Part shown: positions 12,470 through 25,700 of the stretch, piece by piece
Layout: each line of letters begins with the position of its first letter
Position numbering within the stretch: position 1 is the stretch's first letter
NCBI RefSeq assembly: GCF_030848805.1
Contig: NC_092365.1
Location: 930,001 to 994,000 of the forward strand
Reading direction: 5' to 3'
Length of the DNA stretch: 64,000 bases
From: Temnothorax longispinosus
Taxonomy: Eukaryota > Arthropoda > Insecta > Hymenoptera > Formicidae
The notes under the pieces: model-generated
Databases searched by the model: none
What the model saw: the letters and a program-made list of their open reading frames with translations, nothing else
Told to the model about the DNA's origin: nothing
Translations under genes and position numbers: made by a program

Positions 12470-12874
12470 AAGAATGAGCGCTTTTCTTTTATATATATAT
12501 ATGAACAAATATTCTGACTAACTGACTGACTCATCAACGCCCAGCCCAAATCGCTTAACCCCTAAACTTAAAAACGTGAAATTCGAGGAGTATATTCTTT
12601 CCGTGACGTATAAGCACCTTAAGAAGAGATTTTTAGAAATTCGACCCTTAAGGTTGAAGGTGAAAAAGGAGTAAAATATGTTTTCACGGATTCTTCAATA
12701 TTTCTTAGGCCTGATAAGATATGGACTTGGTTTTTACAAAGGTTATTCATACAAATGCTTAAAAACAATTCAGGATTTTGCCTTAATCAACCCCTAAAGG
12801 GGCAAATCTAGATTTGGGGGTGAATTACAGAATCCTTCGCATACCGTAGCGAAGCACGGATGTATCAAGCTAGT
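12470..12874 (+). mobile_element. Non-autonomous Helitron-like relic
   Basis: The 3' end shows the Helitron pattern: a hairpin CTTCGC (12835-12840) with GCGAAG (12849-12854), then a short gap and CTAG at 12870-12873 followed by T. The body contains a CTGACTGACTCATCAACGCC segment near 12521-12541 of a kind I associate with dispersed repeats in arthropod genomes, plus palindromes CCCCTAAAGGGG and CAAATCTAGATTTG near 12791-12817. No transposase or helicase frame remains. The 5' limit is a guess near the ATATAT run at 12490. Confidence 0.45.
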
Positions 12875-12996
12875 ATTAATATATTTTCGTCTTAGAGGCT
12901 CTTCTGCAGATGCTCTTCTATATATACTCATATCGTAATATTATTCATGATTATATTAATTTAAAAATATTACACAGACGCGTTTCTTCAATTGAT

Positions 12997-13048
12997 TATT
13001 TATTTATTTATTTATTTGTTTGTTTGTTTGTTTATTTATTTATTTATT
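12997..13048. repeat. TTTA/TTTG tetranucleotide microsatellite
   Basis: A run of ATTT units is interrupted by several GTTT units before returning to ATTT. Confidence 0.9.
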
Positions 13049-14190
13049 GACTTTTTTCTGCAAAGTCAGAATTGCAGATATAGATACAAAATGGTTAACG
13101 GAACAAGGACTGCATCTCGTTGCGATTTCTTGCCGTGCATATGATCGGACGTCTTATGCGACCGGAATTAATTAAAGCCATTCTGACATTATCTCGCATG
13201 CTTGCGGTACTTAATTGTATGCAATTATAATCTTCTTTCGTTACGCAATCGCAGACGCAATTGCTTCCTGTCGCTGCAATTCGCTCCGCTCATTGCTGAA
13301 TGATTCGTTGATAATTTTAGTTCACGAGTGTGGTACTATTTAACCGAGCAATATCGATAATTTTTCCTTTGCGGAAAGGGTGGCAGATAATTTTGTAATT
13401 GAGTGGAAATACCTGGATCAATAAGGAAAAATTTATTGAGAAGTTGAACGATACTTCCTTATCAAACAAATTTAACAATTTTTGTAATATCTTTATTAAC
13501 GATTTGCGATTTGTTTTCGACTAACTAATTTGAAAATCACATAAGTGAAAGCGCATATTATAAACTTTATTACCATGATTGTATACGAAAATGGATATAC
13601 GACACAATATGCAGGTATAGTCGTGGTCCTGAAATTAGCAGCGTTCTGGGATTTCTATAGTGCACATTATATGCATTATAGAAATTCCATTAGAACAAAA
13701 AAATCGATTGTCTTAGTTTTTACCGGACTTCATAACATTCCTAATTAACGATCCTCTGCATGACGTTTGCCGCGCGTGCATGATCGAGAATCGAGCCATT
13801 CGCACGCGTCTACGGCCAAGGCTGTTTCGACCGTAACGCGGCTCTTTAAAGTCGATTCGTTTACGCGCTGCATATACATAGCGATATGTACGGCATGCAT
13901 AACAAGACTGACGAAACGGGTGTCCATTAACGATGACATTTAATAAGATGTAGCGCGTTCTTTTTTTCGCGCTTAACGAGCGACGGATTCCTGGCAATTG
14001 TGTTTATGGGAATTGCGTGTACATCGCGGCATAATTCACGAAATTGACTTAGGAACGCCGAAATAAAAGGCAGGTTTGTTGCAGGGTAGTCTGACACTCT
14101 TTATCGCCAGTTAAGTTCAGCTAGCCAGATAGCCATTACAGATCCGTATGCAGGGCGAATTTCCGACTGCATTTCGTTATGTCGAATGTG

Positions 14191-14226
14191 ATTCGACATA
14201 ATGATAGAATTCGACATGATGATAGA
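14191..14226. repeat. 18 bp tandem duplication
   Basis: Two adjacent 18-base units beginning ATTCGACAT (14191-14208 and 14209-14226) differ at a single base (A/G in the tenth position). Confidence 0.85.
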
Positions 14227-15488
14227 ATTATACGAGTTATTATTTTAGAATTATATGAATTAGGATATATTTAATTCTATGGAATGGTCACATGTCACAT
14301 TTTGTTTTCTAAACATAAAAAAATCTATAATATCTAAAAAGTCTTAAAATAATAATATGAAAAAGTCTCGATAATCATAAATTAATATTAGAGAGTTTAT
14401 TTATTAGATATCTATATCTTATTATATTATATTATTTTCTGCTGAAAACATATATATTTTATGGATATTGTAACAAAATTATTTTTGCTGAAGTGTTCAT
14501 TTTTTATTATTAAATTATTTAGTTAATAAATTCAGTTAATAATAATTTGGATTATTTTATACGTGTATATTTACATCGGATTTCATAGTAAAGATGCGTT
14601 ATAGTTAAATACTAAATCACAGACGGTTGTACGTTTTGTCATCTTGGCGCTCGTATTGCAAGAGCAATTTACTTTGGTCGCGTATCGCATACGCTATACA
14701 TTATATTCCTTTCACCGATCACGCCTCCCTTTCGACGCGCATCAGTTTCATTGACCACAGCGGCGATCGATGCTGTCTCTGTCATCCATCTACCCACTTC
14801 TCATCTTCTTCGTACTCGCATCATTCATCCTCGCCGTCATGTCGAAATTGCCTCTTTCGCGTACGCGTTCTTCAGAGCCTACAGAGGGTCCCGTTGTTAT
14901 CTTCCTAACAATAAGAGTACAATTTTTTTAGCATATCGAAATTGGCAGCAAAACTTTTTTAAAAGCGATTGTAATTCAGTTTTTTTTTCTATCACGATCT
15001 TTATTTAAATTTAATTCAACGCTATTTTACAACGCTGCTCAATTTCCAATATTAAAAATGTCTTAAAATTCAGAACCAAGTTTCAAATTTAAATGTGGTT
15101 AATTAAAAATTTTTTTTATATCGATAATAGCTCTATCTGACTTTGATTTTTCCGAACCATTTTCGAATGCGTGTATCGACATCGAGACAATCGTTTTAAT
15201 TTGAATTCTAGTGTCTGCCGCGGAAGACGCGCGACTTTCACGATACCTATATACGTCAGTGTAGGCCATTATACAATTAACGTATTTCTCGCTTGCAGTC
15301 ATGGCGCATGGCTTTTGTCGGTTCGTTCGCGTCAAAGCGCGTTCGTCGGACCGAGAGGTAACTCGATTCATCTGCCGTTGGTTGGCGGCAACAGTCGGCG
15401 TCGAAACGTTGTTCCACAGGCACAGTGCTCGCCTATTATTGTTTACGTAATGTTTACGTAACGTCACACACGTACACGCTGCAGTCGT

Positions 15489-15502
15489 GATGCACGTGCA
15501 TC
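15489..15502. promoter_or_regulatory. 14 bp palindromic E-box GATGCACGTGCATC
   Basis: A perfect palindrome centred on CACGTG lies in a CpG-rich patch about 1.5 kb before the first secure Mitf exon. Class B bHLH proteins bind CACGTG; whether this site is used is unknown. Confidence 0.3.
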
Positions 15503-17051
15503 GGCGCAGATCGGCGAAGCGAGTCCGCTTTGAGACTCACATCTTGCGGAGCTGCGACAGTCGCATATGCTTTAATTCTTTTACGATTTTGACGACAATT
15601 TTCTCCAGAGGATATTTATCTTTCTGCTAGGATTGTGTGCGAAGCACTGGAAATTTAGAAAATCGTAATATCTTATTGTAGTTCACATTGTATTGTATTG
15701 ATTCTTCTGTACAAATCTCAAGTGATATAGGAATATGAATATTTTTTATTCTGAAAGTATATCTAAATATTTTTTTCAATGCTCAGAAAATAATTCAGGA
15801 AATAGAAGATACAAAATTAATTGTTCATAATTTATTCGATTACCTAGACTACCCAGAGAAAAAAAGTGCGAATTATCAATGATCGTCAGGAAATTGAATT
15901 TTAATCTTCTTGTGAATGAAGGCAGCGTGCTTCATTCAGCGTATCTTATTCTTCCTTACGATGCGTCTTGCACCTCTTATCGCGCAAATCACCACAACAC
16001 TTTGCGCAATCTTTAATTTACAACGAGATACGTTTTGTAGATAATCGCGTGAAAAAAATCTGCTGTTGTTTCCGCTGAATCCTGGCCGGGATTTATCGCT
16101 ATATGAAGCACGTCGTGTTTCGTTTTATCGACCGGCCGAACCATATTCGGCACTTAAATCCGTATCACGTTTCGCGACGGACGATCGCTTATCGGCATTT
16201 TCGTGGCAGAATATTATTGCGTGCGGAATGGAATGGACGTGGAAAGAAGGAGCGGTGAATAAATGTCCGGCGAAGAAAGAGAGAAAAAGAGAAAAAAGGG
16301 AATTTGATCTCGCGTTTTCACAGTGGCGGCGGCCACGTTGACGCGTGAATCATTTTATCGAGAACCCCGTGAATAGCATTACGATCGATGTATCGCGCGG
16401 AGAGCTTTGCGCGCCGAAGACAACAAGTCTTTAAGGCATGAAAGGGTGATTTAGCGAACGACGTCGATCGCGCTCCCGGGAATTATTAACGACGCGCACA
16501 CCTTTCGTTCTGGGTTCCATCGCTCCCTTTGAATTTCTTCCTCCGTCGGCGTCTCGCTTCGTGAAGAACGATCATTTGCGTCGATCGTGAGATTCCCGTC
16601 CCGGGGAAAAATTGCATTAACCACCGAGTGAGTCCTGGTAATGTTGTCGCACGAGGGTGGCGGACGAGTTCGCTTTATCACCGAATGCTCGCGTAAAAGC
16701 GCGTCGTTTCGCATAGATTGCATAATGTAATTTTTGTCATTTACGATAGTCGTCGAGATCCGTAGGATGCGAAACGATAATAAATCATATCGGTCTCTTG
16801 AGGCCGATTGCTCCCTCGTTCCTTTTGTCAATAGTGAATTTAATTTTTTAATGTGGTTTCTTTTTTTATCTCTGTCTCTTTTTCTCATATCAATTTTGCG
16901 CGACGCTACATAGTGATTTGCGATGCCGTGATATTTGCTATTTAATATATATTTTAATTATTACAGATTTATATAAAATTCACATGATATACTTTTTTAT
17001 CCGTACAGGTTAATGCTATCCAAATGACAGTTTGCTTTTTTGTGATTGCAG

Positions 17052-17241
17052 GCTGAGGATCTCCTGGACGACATCCTGTCGTTCGAGGCTGGTTCCTTGG
17101 GCGACGGACTGAAGGACGGCCAAGCCGGAAGTCTCACGAATATACCGGAGCTTCAAATTAAACCGGAACCTCTCTTGCTTACCGAGGCAGAGATTCATGC
17201 TCTCGCTAAAGATCGGCAGAAAAAGGATAATCACAATATGA
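17052..17241 (+). CDS. Mitf: Mitf exon: acidic segment and start of DNA-binding basic region
   Basis: This is the first secure coding exon of the MITF/TFEB-type transcription factor, 190 bases and 63 full codons. It follows TGTGATTGCAG and ends at A|GTAAGT, a perfect 5' splice site; an in-frame TGA just upstream supports the acceptor. Residue 1 is taken as Ala at 17052. Residues 2-13 (EDLLDDILSFEA) correspond to the DDVIDDIISLES segment of MITF. Residues 36-39 (IKPE) form a sumoylation consensus at the place of MITF IKRE. The end, ALAKDRQKKDNHNM, is the family hallmark before the basic region. The exon ends one base into the next codon, which matches the next exon. The nuclear DNA-binding role in lysosome and autophagy gene control is family knowledge. 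Confidence 0.96.
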
Positions 17242-18410
17242 GTAAGTCGATAATCACTCTTCTCGATTAGGTTGCGAAAAATTCACGTGTCGCATTTTTT
17301 AAATATTAATTTTTTAATTATTATAAATTGGTGCGTGATTTAATAAAATATTAGTTTTTTAACACATTTATGATAACATTTTTATGATTGCATTTATTAA
17401 AAATTGATTTATCGATTCTAATTAATTACACGATTAATTACATGATAATAATAATAATTTTTTAAAATTAACCTTATACGGGAAATCAATGGATTATTCA
17501 AGCAATTGATTATAATATAAGTTTGGTATCAGTTTCTCAAGTTTCGAAATTACTATCAGTGATATATCAAGTGAATGAATGTTGTCTATTTGATTTTTCG
17601 ATAAAGAGAGCTTAATTCAACTCATTAATTGACTTCATTATATTCAAAATTCCATCCTCGAAGTTTATCTTGTACTTGAGACACGTGGCTTCCGTAATAA
17701 GGTTGATGTTTTAATCTTGCTTCTTCATAGAGTATCGTTTTGAATTGTCATTCGATCGGTAGGTTGCAAGCAAGTGCTTGTTTGCCCGTGTAGAAATAAT
17801 TGACAAGCGCCACTGTGCAATTTACACCTCAATAGTAGCAATCGGCAGTACCATGACATCGTTATTGTTACCGGCATTTACTATACACTTATGCCAATAC
17901 ACGGTGCCTGTGATGTAAGTGGACTATTTAAATGACAATGAAAAAGTGTCACCGTGCCCGGAGTCGTCGCATTGGCCGTTTATTAGTATCACAAATGTTA
18001 GTCAGTTAAACTAGTGTTTGACAGTTATTTGTTAATACAAACAACGACGACGAACTGAATATAACTTCGCGTATTATTGATGTGAATTTAATAAAAATTA
18101 TCTATTTTTATTATTATGCCGAAGCCATTTTTCTAACGTTTTCGCAAGAGAGACAACTTTTAACATTTTCCAATAATTTTCTATGCAAACGAAGTGAGGT
18201 TCTGTGTACAATCGGATTCTAGTCATTTTAATTATAATATCTTTATTTTTCTTTTAGCACTGTGTGTGCACCAGTCTTAATTTACTAAATTTATTAAAGA
18301 GCTGAGATAATACATTGCTTAGCAGATACATATACAATATTCTTTTCGAAGATTTGCAATATAACAATATTTCAAGCACACACTTGTACAATATCTCATA
18401 ATAACGTATT

Positions 18411-18435
18411 TTTAATTTAATTTAATTTAATTTAA
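18411..18435. repeat. (TTTAA)5 pentanucleotide repeat
   Basis: Five uninterrupted TTTAA units lie just upstream of the TTAA-bounded dispersed repeat copy 1. Confidence 0.9.
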
Positions 18436-18470
18436 AAAATTCAAATATACGAATTATTAATTCAATAATT

Positions 18471-18666
18471 TTAACTCTTAAACGCGCAGCTTTGCATATA
18501 TGCGAAGCGACTTTTCGATGTTCTCTTATGTTCAAATTAAAAGCGCGTGGCTTCGCAGGGTCTTCTCTGGCCCTTCTTTCCCTTTTGAATGGGAAAGCCT
18601 AGAAGGGAAAAAGATACTCAAAAAAATATTTAGAATGCAACAAAAAATTGCATATTTAAAGGTTAA
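18471..18666. mobile_element. TTAA-bounded dispersed repeat, copy 1
   Basis: This segment begins TTAACTCTTAAACGCGCAG and clearly matches 45682-45964 over its first ~105 bases, including a CTTTGCATATATGCGAAG near-palindrome and CGACTTTTCGA. Weaker similarity returns near the end (TTGCATATTTA). TTAA tetramers lie at both proposed ends (18471-18474 and 18663-18666), as expected for piggyBac-type MITEs. No coding capacity is seen. Class assignment is inference; the repeat relationship is seen directly. Confidence 0.55.
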
Positions 18667-21600
18667 GGAATACTATACACTCTGCAAAAACATTACGTTC
18701 AATTCTGTGGAAAAGTATTAAACGTCGAAAATCAATAGATCGCTGTTCCGAGGGCATCTCATTAAGGTGACGAAATGGATTATCTCTTACGCTGTGCGCG
18801 ACTAAATAATTTTCGAGAGGCGATATTCGAACAGTGCCACGCTTTTACCAGGTCGCCGCCGGCTTCTGTTTTACGATGCGATACACGTTACGTGCCGAAT
18901 CGCGCGATTGTGTTCCCGCGAGTCGCGGCGATCCTGTAAATTTGACCAAGTAATCAGTGAGCTTCAATTATCTCGCCTCGCTTTCCGGTGCAGTAAAATA
19001 AAATTTGGCTGCATACGCGAATTTTTCGAGTCCCGTGCGAAAATGCATACATATTTCGAACACACTTTATTGGATCTCGATTTGTAATTTTACAAAGAAA
19101 CATACCCAACTGTCCCCTTCTTGATTTCAACAAGTTTTGAGTGTTATAGTACAAATCAAAATAAGAGACATATGTTTTTTATAAATAAAATAAATATAAG
19201 TAAAAGATGGCATTTGGCCAATCGCTTACGATCGCCGATTACAGGCTTCCGATCGCCTTACGATACGCTTATGACTTCTTTCGACTCTCTTCCGACATCT
19301 GACTAACGACTAACGGCTCATTGTAGACTGGCCATAAAAATTAACGAAAACAGCTTTTTCTCTGAGGAAGCAAAAAATAAAACACTCCTACGAAAAAATC
19401 GATTTTCTGTATTTTTAAGCGTATATCGTATATTTTAGCAAGCGGTAGAAGATACGAAAGAAATGTTTTAAATAAAAGTTTTATAGTTTCTACCTTAGTG
19501 TAATTCTATATATTGCTCTGATCTGTAAATGCAATTTCGAGGAGGAGGGATAGGAGATTTTTAATTTGCACAATTAAGCAGATTCTTGCTCTTAAATAAA
19601 TTTGTATTACGTAATACATAAAATAGGTGATGTAATATTATTAATATAACCTATATATTAAAATTGATTTAATGAATCAACAATTCAATTTAACGAAAAA
19701 GTTGCATTATTATGGGTATTGTTTAATCCACTTTATGCGGTTTTTTCGAGATGTAATAATCCGCTATTTTTTTCCACGATTCTACTTCGCCGTTGTCTCT
19801 CGCAATTAAGGCGTCACAAAAATTGCAAAAAAATGGCATGGCGCTCGCGAACGAAACAAGCAGAAATCGGGGGCCGTACCGAGGGTCGTATCGGGAAGAA
19901 CCGGAGCATCCAATTTTCCGAAAACAATCGTCGACGTAATGAAAGTCCAGTTGGTTGGGAGGGCACGAAACGGAAGAATCGGGATCGAATTTGTAAGAGA
20001 GAATGGAGAAATAACGACCGCAGAGCACGCGGGGACATCGGACATAAAATAGGAATTCTGTAAAAATAGTTGCGCCGTCGCTCCGCTAATTCGTCCTCTT
20101 TTTGTCTCGCCACTTATCGACTACTATTGTGCATCCCCACGAGGTGCATTGTCGATTGCACGGCGCGGCGGTTACGTGCGCTATACGTGGGGAAACAAAA
20201 GAAGTACTTATCGATGAGAGCCTTTTTCCGCGAGATCGATATGCATGCAACTCGAGTCGATTTGCAAATGCATTTTTTCTTTTACTAATTTGTTTAATTC
20301 TACTCTCTTCCTCTCTCTTTAATTACATCTTCCACTAATCTGTTTCATTCAGGAAACGTGATCAAGTGGTTTCGTTTTCGTTTCAGATTGTACGTTCGAG
20401 AGATTTGACACGGCAAACTTTTTTGCGAATTGAACAGAAATAACGTTTTTAAGAAAAAATTGTACCTGAATCCAATAAATGGATTGAGATACTTTTTTTT
20501 TATAAATTCAGAATATTTGTTGAAAAATTATGAACTAAAATGCACGCGAAGTTATTCGGAAAATCCCATTTTTATAATCGTAAAAAACGAATCTTTATTT
20601 ATCCGCGCGCAGCGTTCGTAATACTCGCTGGAGGGCAAGTTTGCAGTTTCTTTCGTAGGGAAACCCAGGCCCAGACTGACGAAAGAGGCTTTTCTCTAAT
20701 CTTTATTCGTATCTCACGGATAATTTCTTTTTGCCGGAAACCAGGGTTAGCTGATTGATGGGACTCGTCGTCGTCGATTAGGAAGGCGTTTCTCTTGATT
20801 CCAAGTGAAAAGCATAGGTTCGCGCATCTTCCCGACAGAATCGGGTAGGTTCGATCTTCGTCGTTTGTCCCATTCCCATTCTTATCGATTTTTCAGTCTG
20901 CCTCACGCCCCTCTGAATTAACCATCGTAATCTAATCAGCTAGATCAGAAGAAATCCCTCCCGTTCCTCTCGTTGATGTCCAGTTCTCTCTCCGTCGTTA
21001 TTCCTCCGCTCTCCTCGCTATCTTCTTCTTCTCTTTCTCTCCTGAGGCGAATCGAATCCGAGAAAAGAAGTTACAATTTCCTCAAAGTTTTCAAGGCTGC
21101 TCCTTCATCTCTTTGCGCGTGCGACGAATCTCCTCGATTTCGTATCCCGTCCTTTATAGTCCCATTCTACCGCGTTATTTACAAATATTTGTCTCTGTAT
21201 GAATAAGCAATTTGCAGAATTTAGTTTGGCGTGACGTAGATCCGTGATGCACTTTGAAGTGCTCCAGAACTGGATGTAGATCTTATTTGGAACCGATTTT
21301 TCTTTAACTATATTTGACTTCCACAAAGTCGAAGTATTTTCTTGTATCTTGCAAATTTTATTTCGGAAAAGTTTTCTAATTTACTGTTTTCTTTGTTTCA
21401 AAGACCAAAGTTTAGAGTTTCAAAATTAAAGTTCTAACTACTTACTCTTTTTGTATCTTCAAAGGGTTATATTTCCTGGGTAAAGAAACGAAAGATAAGA
21501 AGAGAAATAGAAACTCTAAGAATTAAATTTATTGATTTATTTGTATAATATTGTTAAGACGGAAAATTAATTTATTATCTTGTTTCTTGATTTATTATCA

Positions 21601-22723
21601 AAAAGCAAAATATTTTGTTTTCCCTTCTACTTCCTATCTACGACTCTTATCACATTCGATGTCGATTAATTTCAATGGAGATAAAATCGATTTATTGAAA
21701 TGACGCATAAAAAGAGCGGAAGAAAATTAATCGACCGTTCCGTATCTTTCATTTTTATCGATTAATTTCGACATAATGCTTCGTTTCCGCCATTCATGGG
21801 AAGTGATGTCTCTGTCCGATACGCACTTTGACAAATTTACTTTTCCGTAGTAGTAGCTTATCCCCCTCGCGATCGCGATATCGGAGCTGCTCACCGATAG
21901 CGAGCCACGCGACTTGACCTCTTGCACCTCCGTTCGAGAGATACCTGGCTGGAATAATCGATCTGGAACAGGGTCACGTGCCAGCGATAGGGCGATCCGG
22001 TTCGTAGTCTTTTCCGCAGGGGAGATACGCTATATCCTCCGGAAAGCGCGATATGCTTTGCCGAATAACTTCGATACGAGACGACGATACCTCGGGTATA
22101 TATCGAGGGACAAGGCGATTTGACCCTCGACAATTCGCACGTCTGTTCAGAACGACAACGATGTAATTTATTACAATCGAGCGATCGAAGAGTACCGCGT
22201 TTGCTTCCAATCGTATCGAGTGGTTGTAAACTCGAGGAGAATATTGTAATAGTCTGTAGGTAGATCTAGAGAACCTGGCGTCTAAGGAAATACAGTTGAA
22301 ATCTATAACTTTGCCTTCTCCTCTCTCTTGGAAATGTATTACAACTAAAGAACAATCGAAGTTTCTTTGTGGTTATTAATTAAAAAAGATTTTATTATTG
22401 CACAGATTTATTGAAAATAGTTTTTGCAGTATTAGCGTCATACAAGCGTTTAATTTTCATAACAATTGCCGATTGTCGATTAGCACTCTCGATTGAGATT
22501 TGATTTCTTATCTAATATGTTAGGTAACCGTACGGCTAATTCTTTAATAAACACGAGGGCGAATGTCTTCCAATCAAAAAATCGAATCGTTCAGGATGAG
22601 TGCACGACGCACGCCGATCCAGTCGCGCCATTTAGCAGGCGAATTAACAGACGGCATGATATATCTATCTATCTCATCTGTCGCGAGCGAGCCATGATTG
22701 ATGTGCACAATTTCCGTTTTCAG

Positions 22724-22799
22724 TTGAACGACGGCGGCGTTTCAACATCAACGACAGGATCAAGGAGCTCGGCACTCTCCTGCCCAAGACCAATGACCC
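22724..22799 (+). CDS. Mitf: Mitf exon: basic region and helix 1
   Basis: A 76-base exon between TTTCCGTTTTCAG and GTGAGT. With the split first codon it reads IERRRRFNINDRIKELGTLL followed by PKTNDP, almost identical to MITF/TFEB. Together with the previous exon it gives His61, Glu65 and Arg69 of the partial protein, the His5-Glu9-Arg13 pattern of class B bHLH proteins that read CACGTG. Helix 1 runs from about residue 71 to 84. The exon ends two bases into a Pro codon completed by the next exon. The GTGAGT donor overlaps the CCG-like end, so the exon ends at 22799. Confidence 0.97.
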
Positions 22800-25700
22800 G
22801 TGAGTACGAATCTCTTTCTTTCGCTCCTCTCTCTTCTCCTTCTTCTTCTTCGTTTCCTCCTAGTCTCACGTCACACGCTCGCCCTTCTCCCGCTTCTCCT
22901 CTTACCCATTGCCACCCCGTTTTTCGTAGTCTTCTTATTCTTTTGCCTTTGCCTTTTGCACATTCCCCACGGACCATTATTTCCTGTTCGTGACCCTTTA
23001 CGACGAGTTAGTCCAGGTCAGGTGCTCGAGACGAGAGGCTTTCACCGGAAGTCCATTCTTCGCCCCTTCCACTCTTCTTTCCTTCGCGTTTCTTCCTCTC
23101 TCGCTGGCTTTCCACGGCTGCTCGTTCTTCCTTCCTTTACTTCAGCTTTGTTTCCCGTCCTGCCTGCCGTGCAAGGCGCCACGCTTTCTCGTTTAGGATG
23201 TCCTCCAACTCGGTGAATGACGGCAAATGCGAGGGAAGAGTGATGCTACGAACCGGAAATACAAGGAGACGAGATTAAAAAAGACCAGTTTGTTTATTCC
23301 TTGCGTTACCGCGTGTTCCGACAATCGCATGTCGTGTCAGACATACGCATTCTCGTGTCTTACATAAAGTACTTTATAAAATCTTTTATGGCATTCCATT
23401 CTTTTGCACTCGAAAACATTTTCTTTGATATTTAAATTTAGGAAACAATTAAAAAATTATATATTTTTTTGAATGATATAAACATAGAAATTATTATAAT
23501 ATAATTATTTTCAAGTATCTATTTTATTCAATCTACGAATATTAACGTTGAATGAAATAAATCATAATTCATGTATAGTATTATAATGTTTAATGGTATA
23601 TCACATAATTATATGACACTTCAATTTTTTTGCGATGTTAGTTTTATCACGATGGGAGATAAGTTTTAACATACGGTTATTCGGTAATGTGTTTAATTAT
23701 CTACCATTATATCGAGCTCTAGCATCATAAAGAGCCTTATCTATATCGTTTGACGTTTATGTTTAGAGTCATTTATTCAGCTGTAAAATCTTCAACTTGC
23801 TAAATCCCATCGACACTTTGCTCTTTCTAGGTGATAATACCAGCCATAATGTACAATCAACAAATGGAGTTTAGTTAAGCTATTCTAAATTGTATAAGTG
23901 ATAATATTTGCAAATTCACGATCAAAATCTTTTTCAATATCGAGTTAATGACTTCTACACAAAAAAATGTATTGTAAATTATTTCGAATGCGTATTTTAA
24001 GTGGAAATGTTTTTCTTGCTCATGCGCTAGTGATGGAAGGGACAATTATTTCCTTTGCCGTAATTTTTTGCTGGGGATTCCACGTCGACGATCGGTTCAT
24101 GTCTGACCTGTTCCGGACATGATCCCTGACACGAATCTTCCCGAGACTTCTTCGACACACGATGGACGTACTAACGAGCCACCCTTTTGCATAGAATAGC
24201 CGAACGAGTCCGTCGTTCATTTATCAATCCGACGATCGATCCATTTGTCTGTGTCAACATCCAACGAACTTAAAAACTCCGTCTTTCGGGTTCGGTGTCC
24301 TCTTCCCTCGGGCGCGTTTCTTTGAATATCGATCCTTGAAAAACCATGGAAAAATTCGAACGAATTAGGTTCATAGTTAATTGCGTGTAATTCCTTGATA
24401 ATAAGAAACTTTTATGCAATGATATATATTTACTTCGATTTCGCAGTTAATAATATAGAAAAATCATATGATCTTTTTTTAAACTTAATTGTATTGATTG
24501 TAATTCCATGATAAAGTTATATCACGTGCGTTAACGTCTATAATTTCGGTTAATTGAAATTTAGAAGAAAATGAAAATTTACGGAAATGTTAGAATTATA
24601 ATACTATAAGGAAACTAGCTTTTACCAAGAAAAAATGCTTTGCTTAAATCCTCTACTTAAAATATAATTGTCGATTTTCGTCATCAACAATTTTCAATGT
24701 CCCGCAACTCTTCGCGCGAAGGAAGACGCAAAGTTTGTTATTTGTATAATTATTGATTTATCGCGTATCGTAATTTACGTTCCACATCCGATGAAGGAGA
24801 AGCGTGCAGAGCGGTGTGCGTTCTTTATCTGCCGTCATATTCCCGTCATATTTTTCGACACGTCACTGATAGAGGCGATAACGAGAGCATGCTCGGGATT
24901 AATGTGTTCCACGTCTCGAATTTCTCTCTCGATATTTGGAGCTGACGAGATGAAAGTTGAATTAATGCGGCTTTACCTCGATCGTGTTTGTCAGCGATAA
25001 TTTATACTCGTTTCAATGCCTCTCTGCAATTGCATTTAACGCGCATTTTAAATTTTCCGATTGACATTCTGGTCTCGCGCCCATATTCCGATCGCATTGT
25101 CCACGCATCTGTGCGTCGCGTGCGACATTAGTACGCTCATATGTTCTCGATTCGCGAACGCCTCTTATCTAATGACGTTCATTACATCGATAAGACAATG
25201 GCGTGCAGTTGCTGCAAACGTATGATAACGCTATGCGCTATGCAGCCTATCGCGAGTGATAAAGAAACGGCATTAGGTATTGCACAACTTTCTTCACGGA
25301 GGCGGGTTTACTCGAAAAAAATTTGATATGAATCAGACACAATGTAAAACAAATATCTTTAGAGAATAGAGGTCATTTAATGAAACATTTTTAATCCTTT
25401 TATTGCAAATAGCATAAGTAAAATGTTAGAAATCCGTCTCTTAATTATCAATTAGAAATTTTTATTATAATTCACAATGTTAGTTACAAATTTTCATCGT
25501 AATTCACAAATATGACATATTAAATATTATTATTAATAACGAATTTTTTTAATAATTTTTTAAAATATGTAATTTCATACTTCAGACATATTTTATGTGC
25601 GATAAAGATAGCTGCATTTGCACAAACGTGCGAGAACCAACGTTTTATTTTTCTCAAAGTCGCGACTGACAAAATTTGCTCGCGCTAATCGCATCCAGTA

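Larger units (their letters stand above)
3886..17051 (+). other. Large Mitf intron
   Basis: This is the 13.2 kb gap between the candidate first exon and the first secure Mitf exon. The 3' end is TGTGATTGCAG, ending at 17051. If the 3850 exon is not real, this is part of a still longer intron. No exon of the conserved N-terminal part of the family was found in it. It holds several inverted repeats, a CLEAR-like site and a Helitron-like relic, listed separately; the rest is unique-looking AT-rich DNA with CpG-rich patches (for example 6840-7200, 7690-7960, 8580-8900). Confidence 0.55.
17242..22723 (+). other. Mitf intron
   Basis: A 5.5 kb intron from GTAAGT to TTTCCGTTTTCAG. It contains a (TTTAA)5 run, a TTAA-bounded dispersed repeat, and a pyrimidine-rich stretch near 20945-21040. 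An E-box GGTCACGTGCC lies at 21972-21982. No other exon is recognised. Confidence 0.85.
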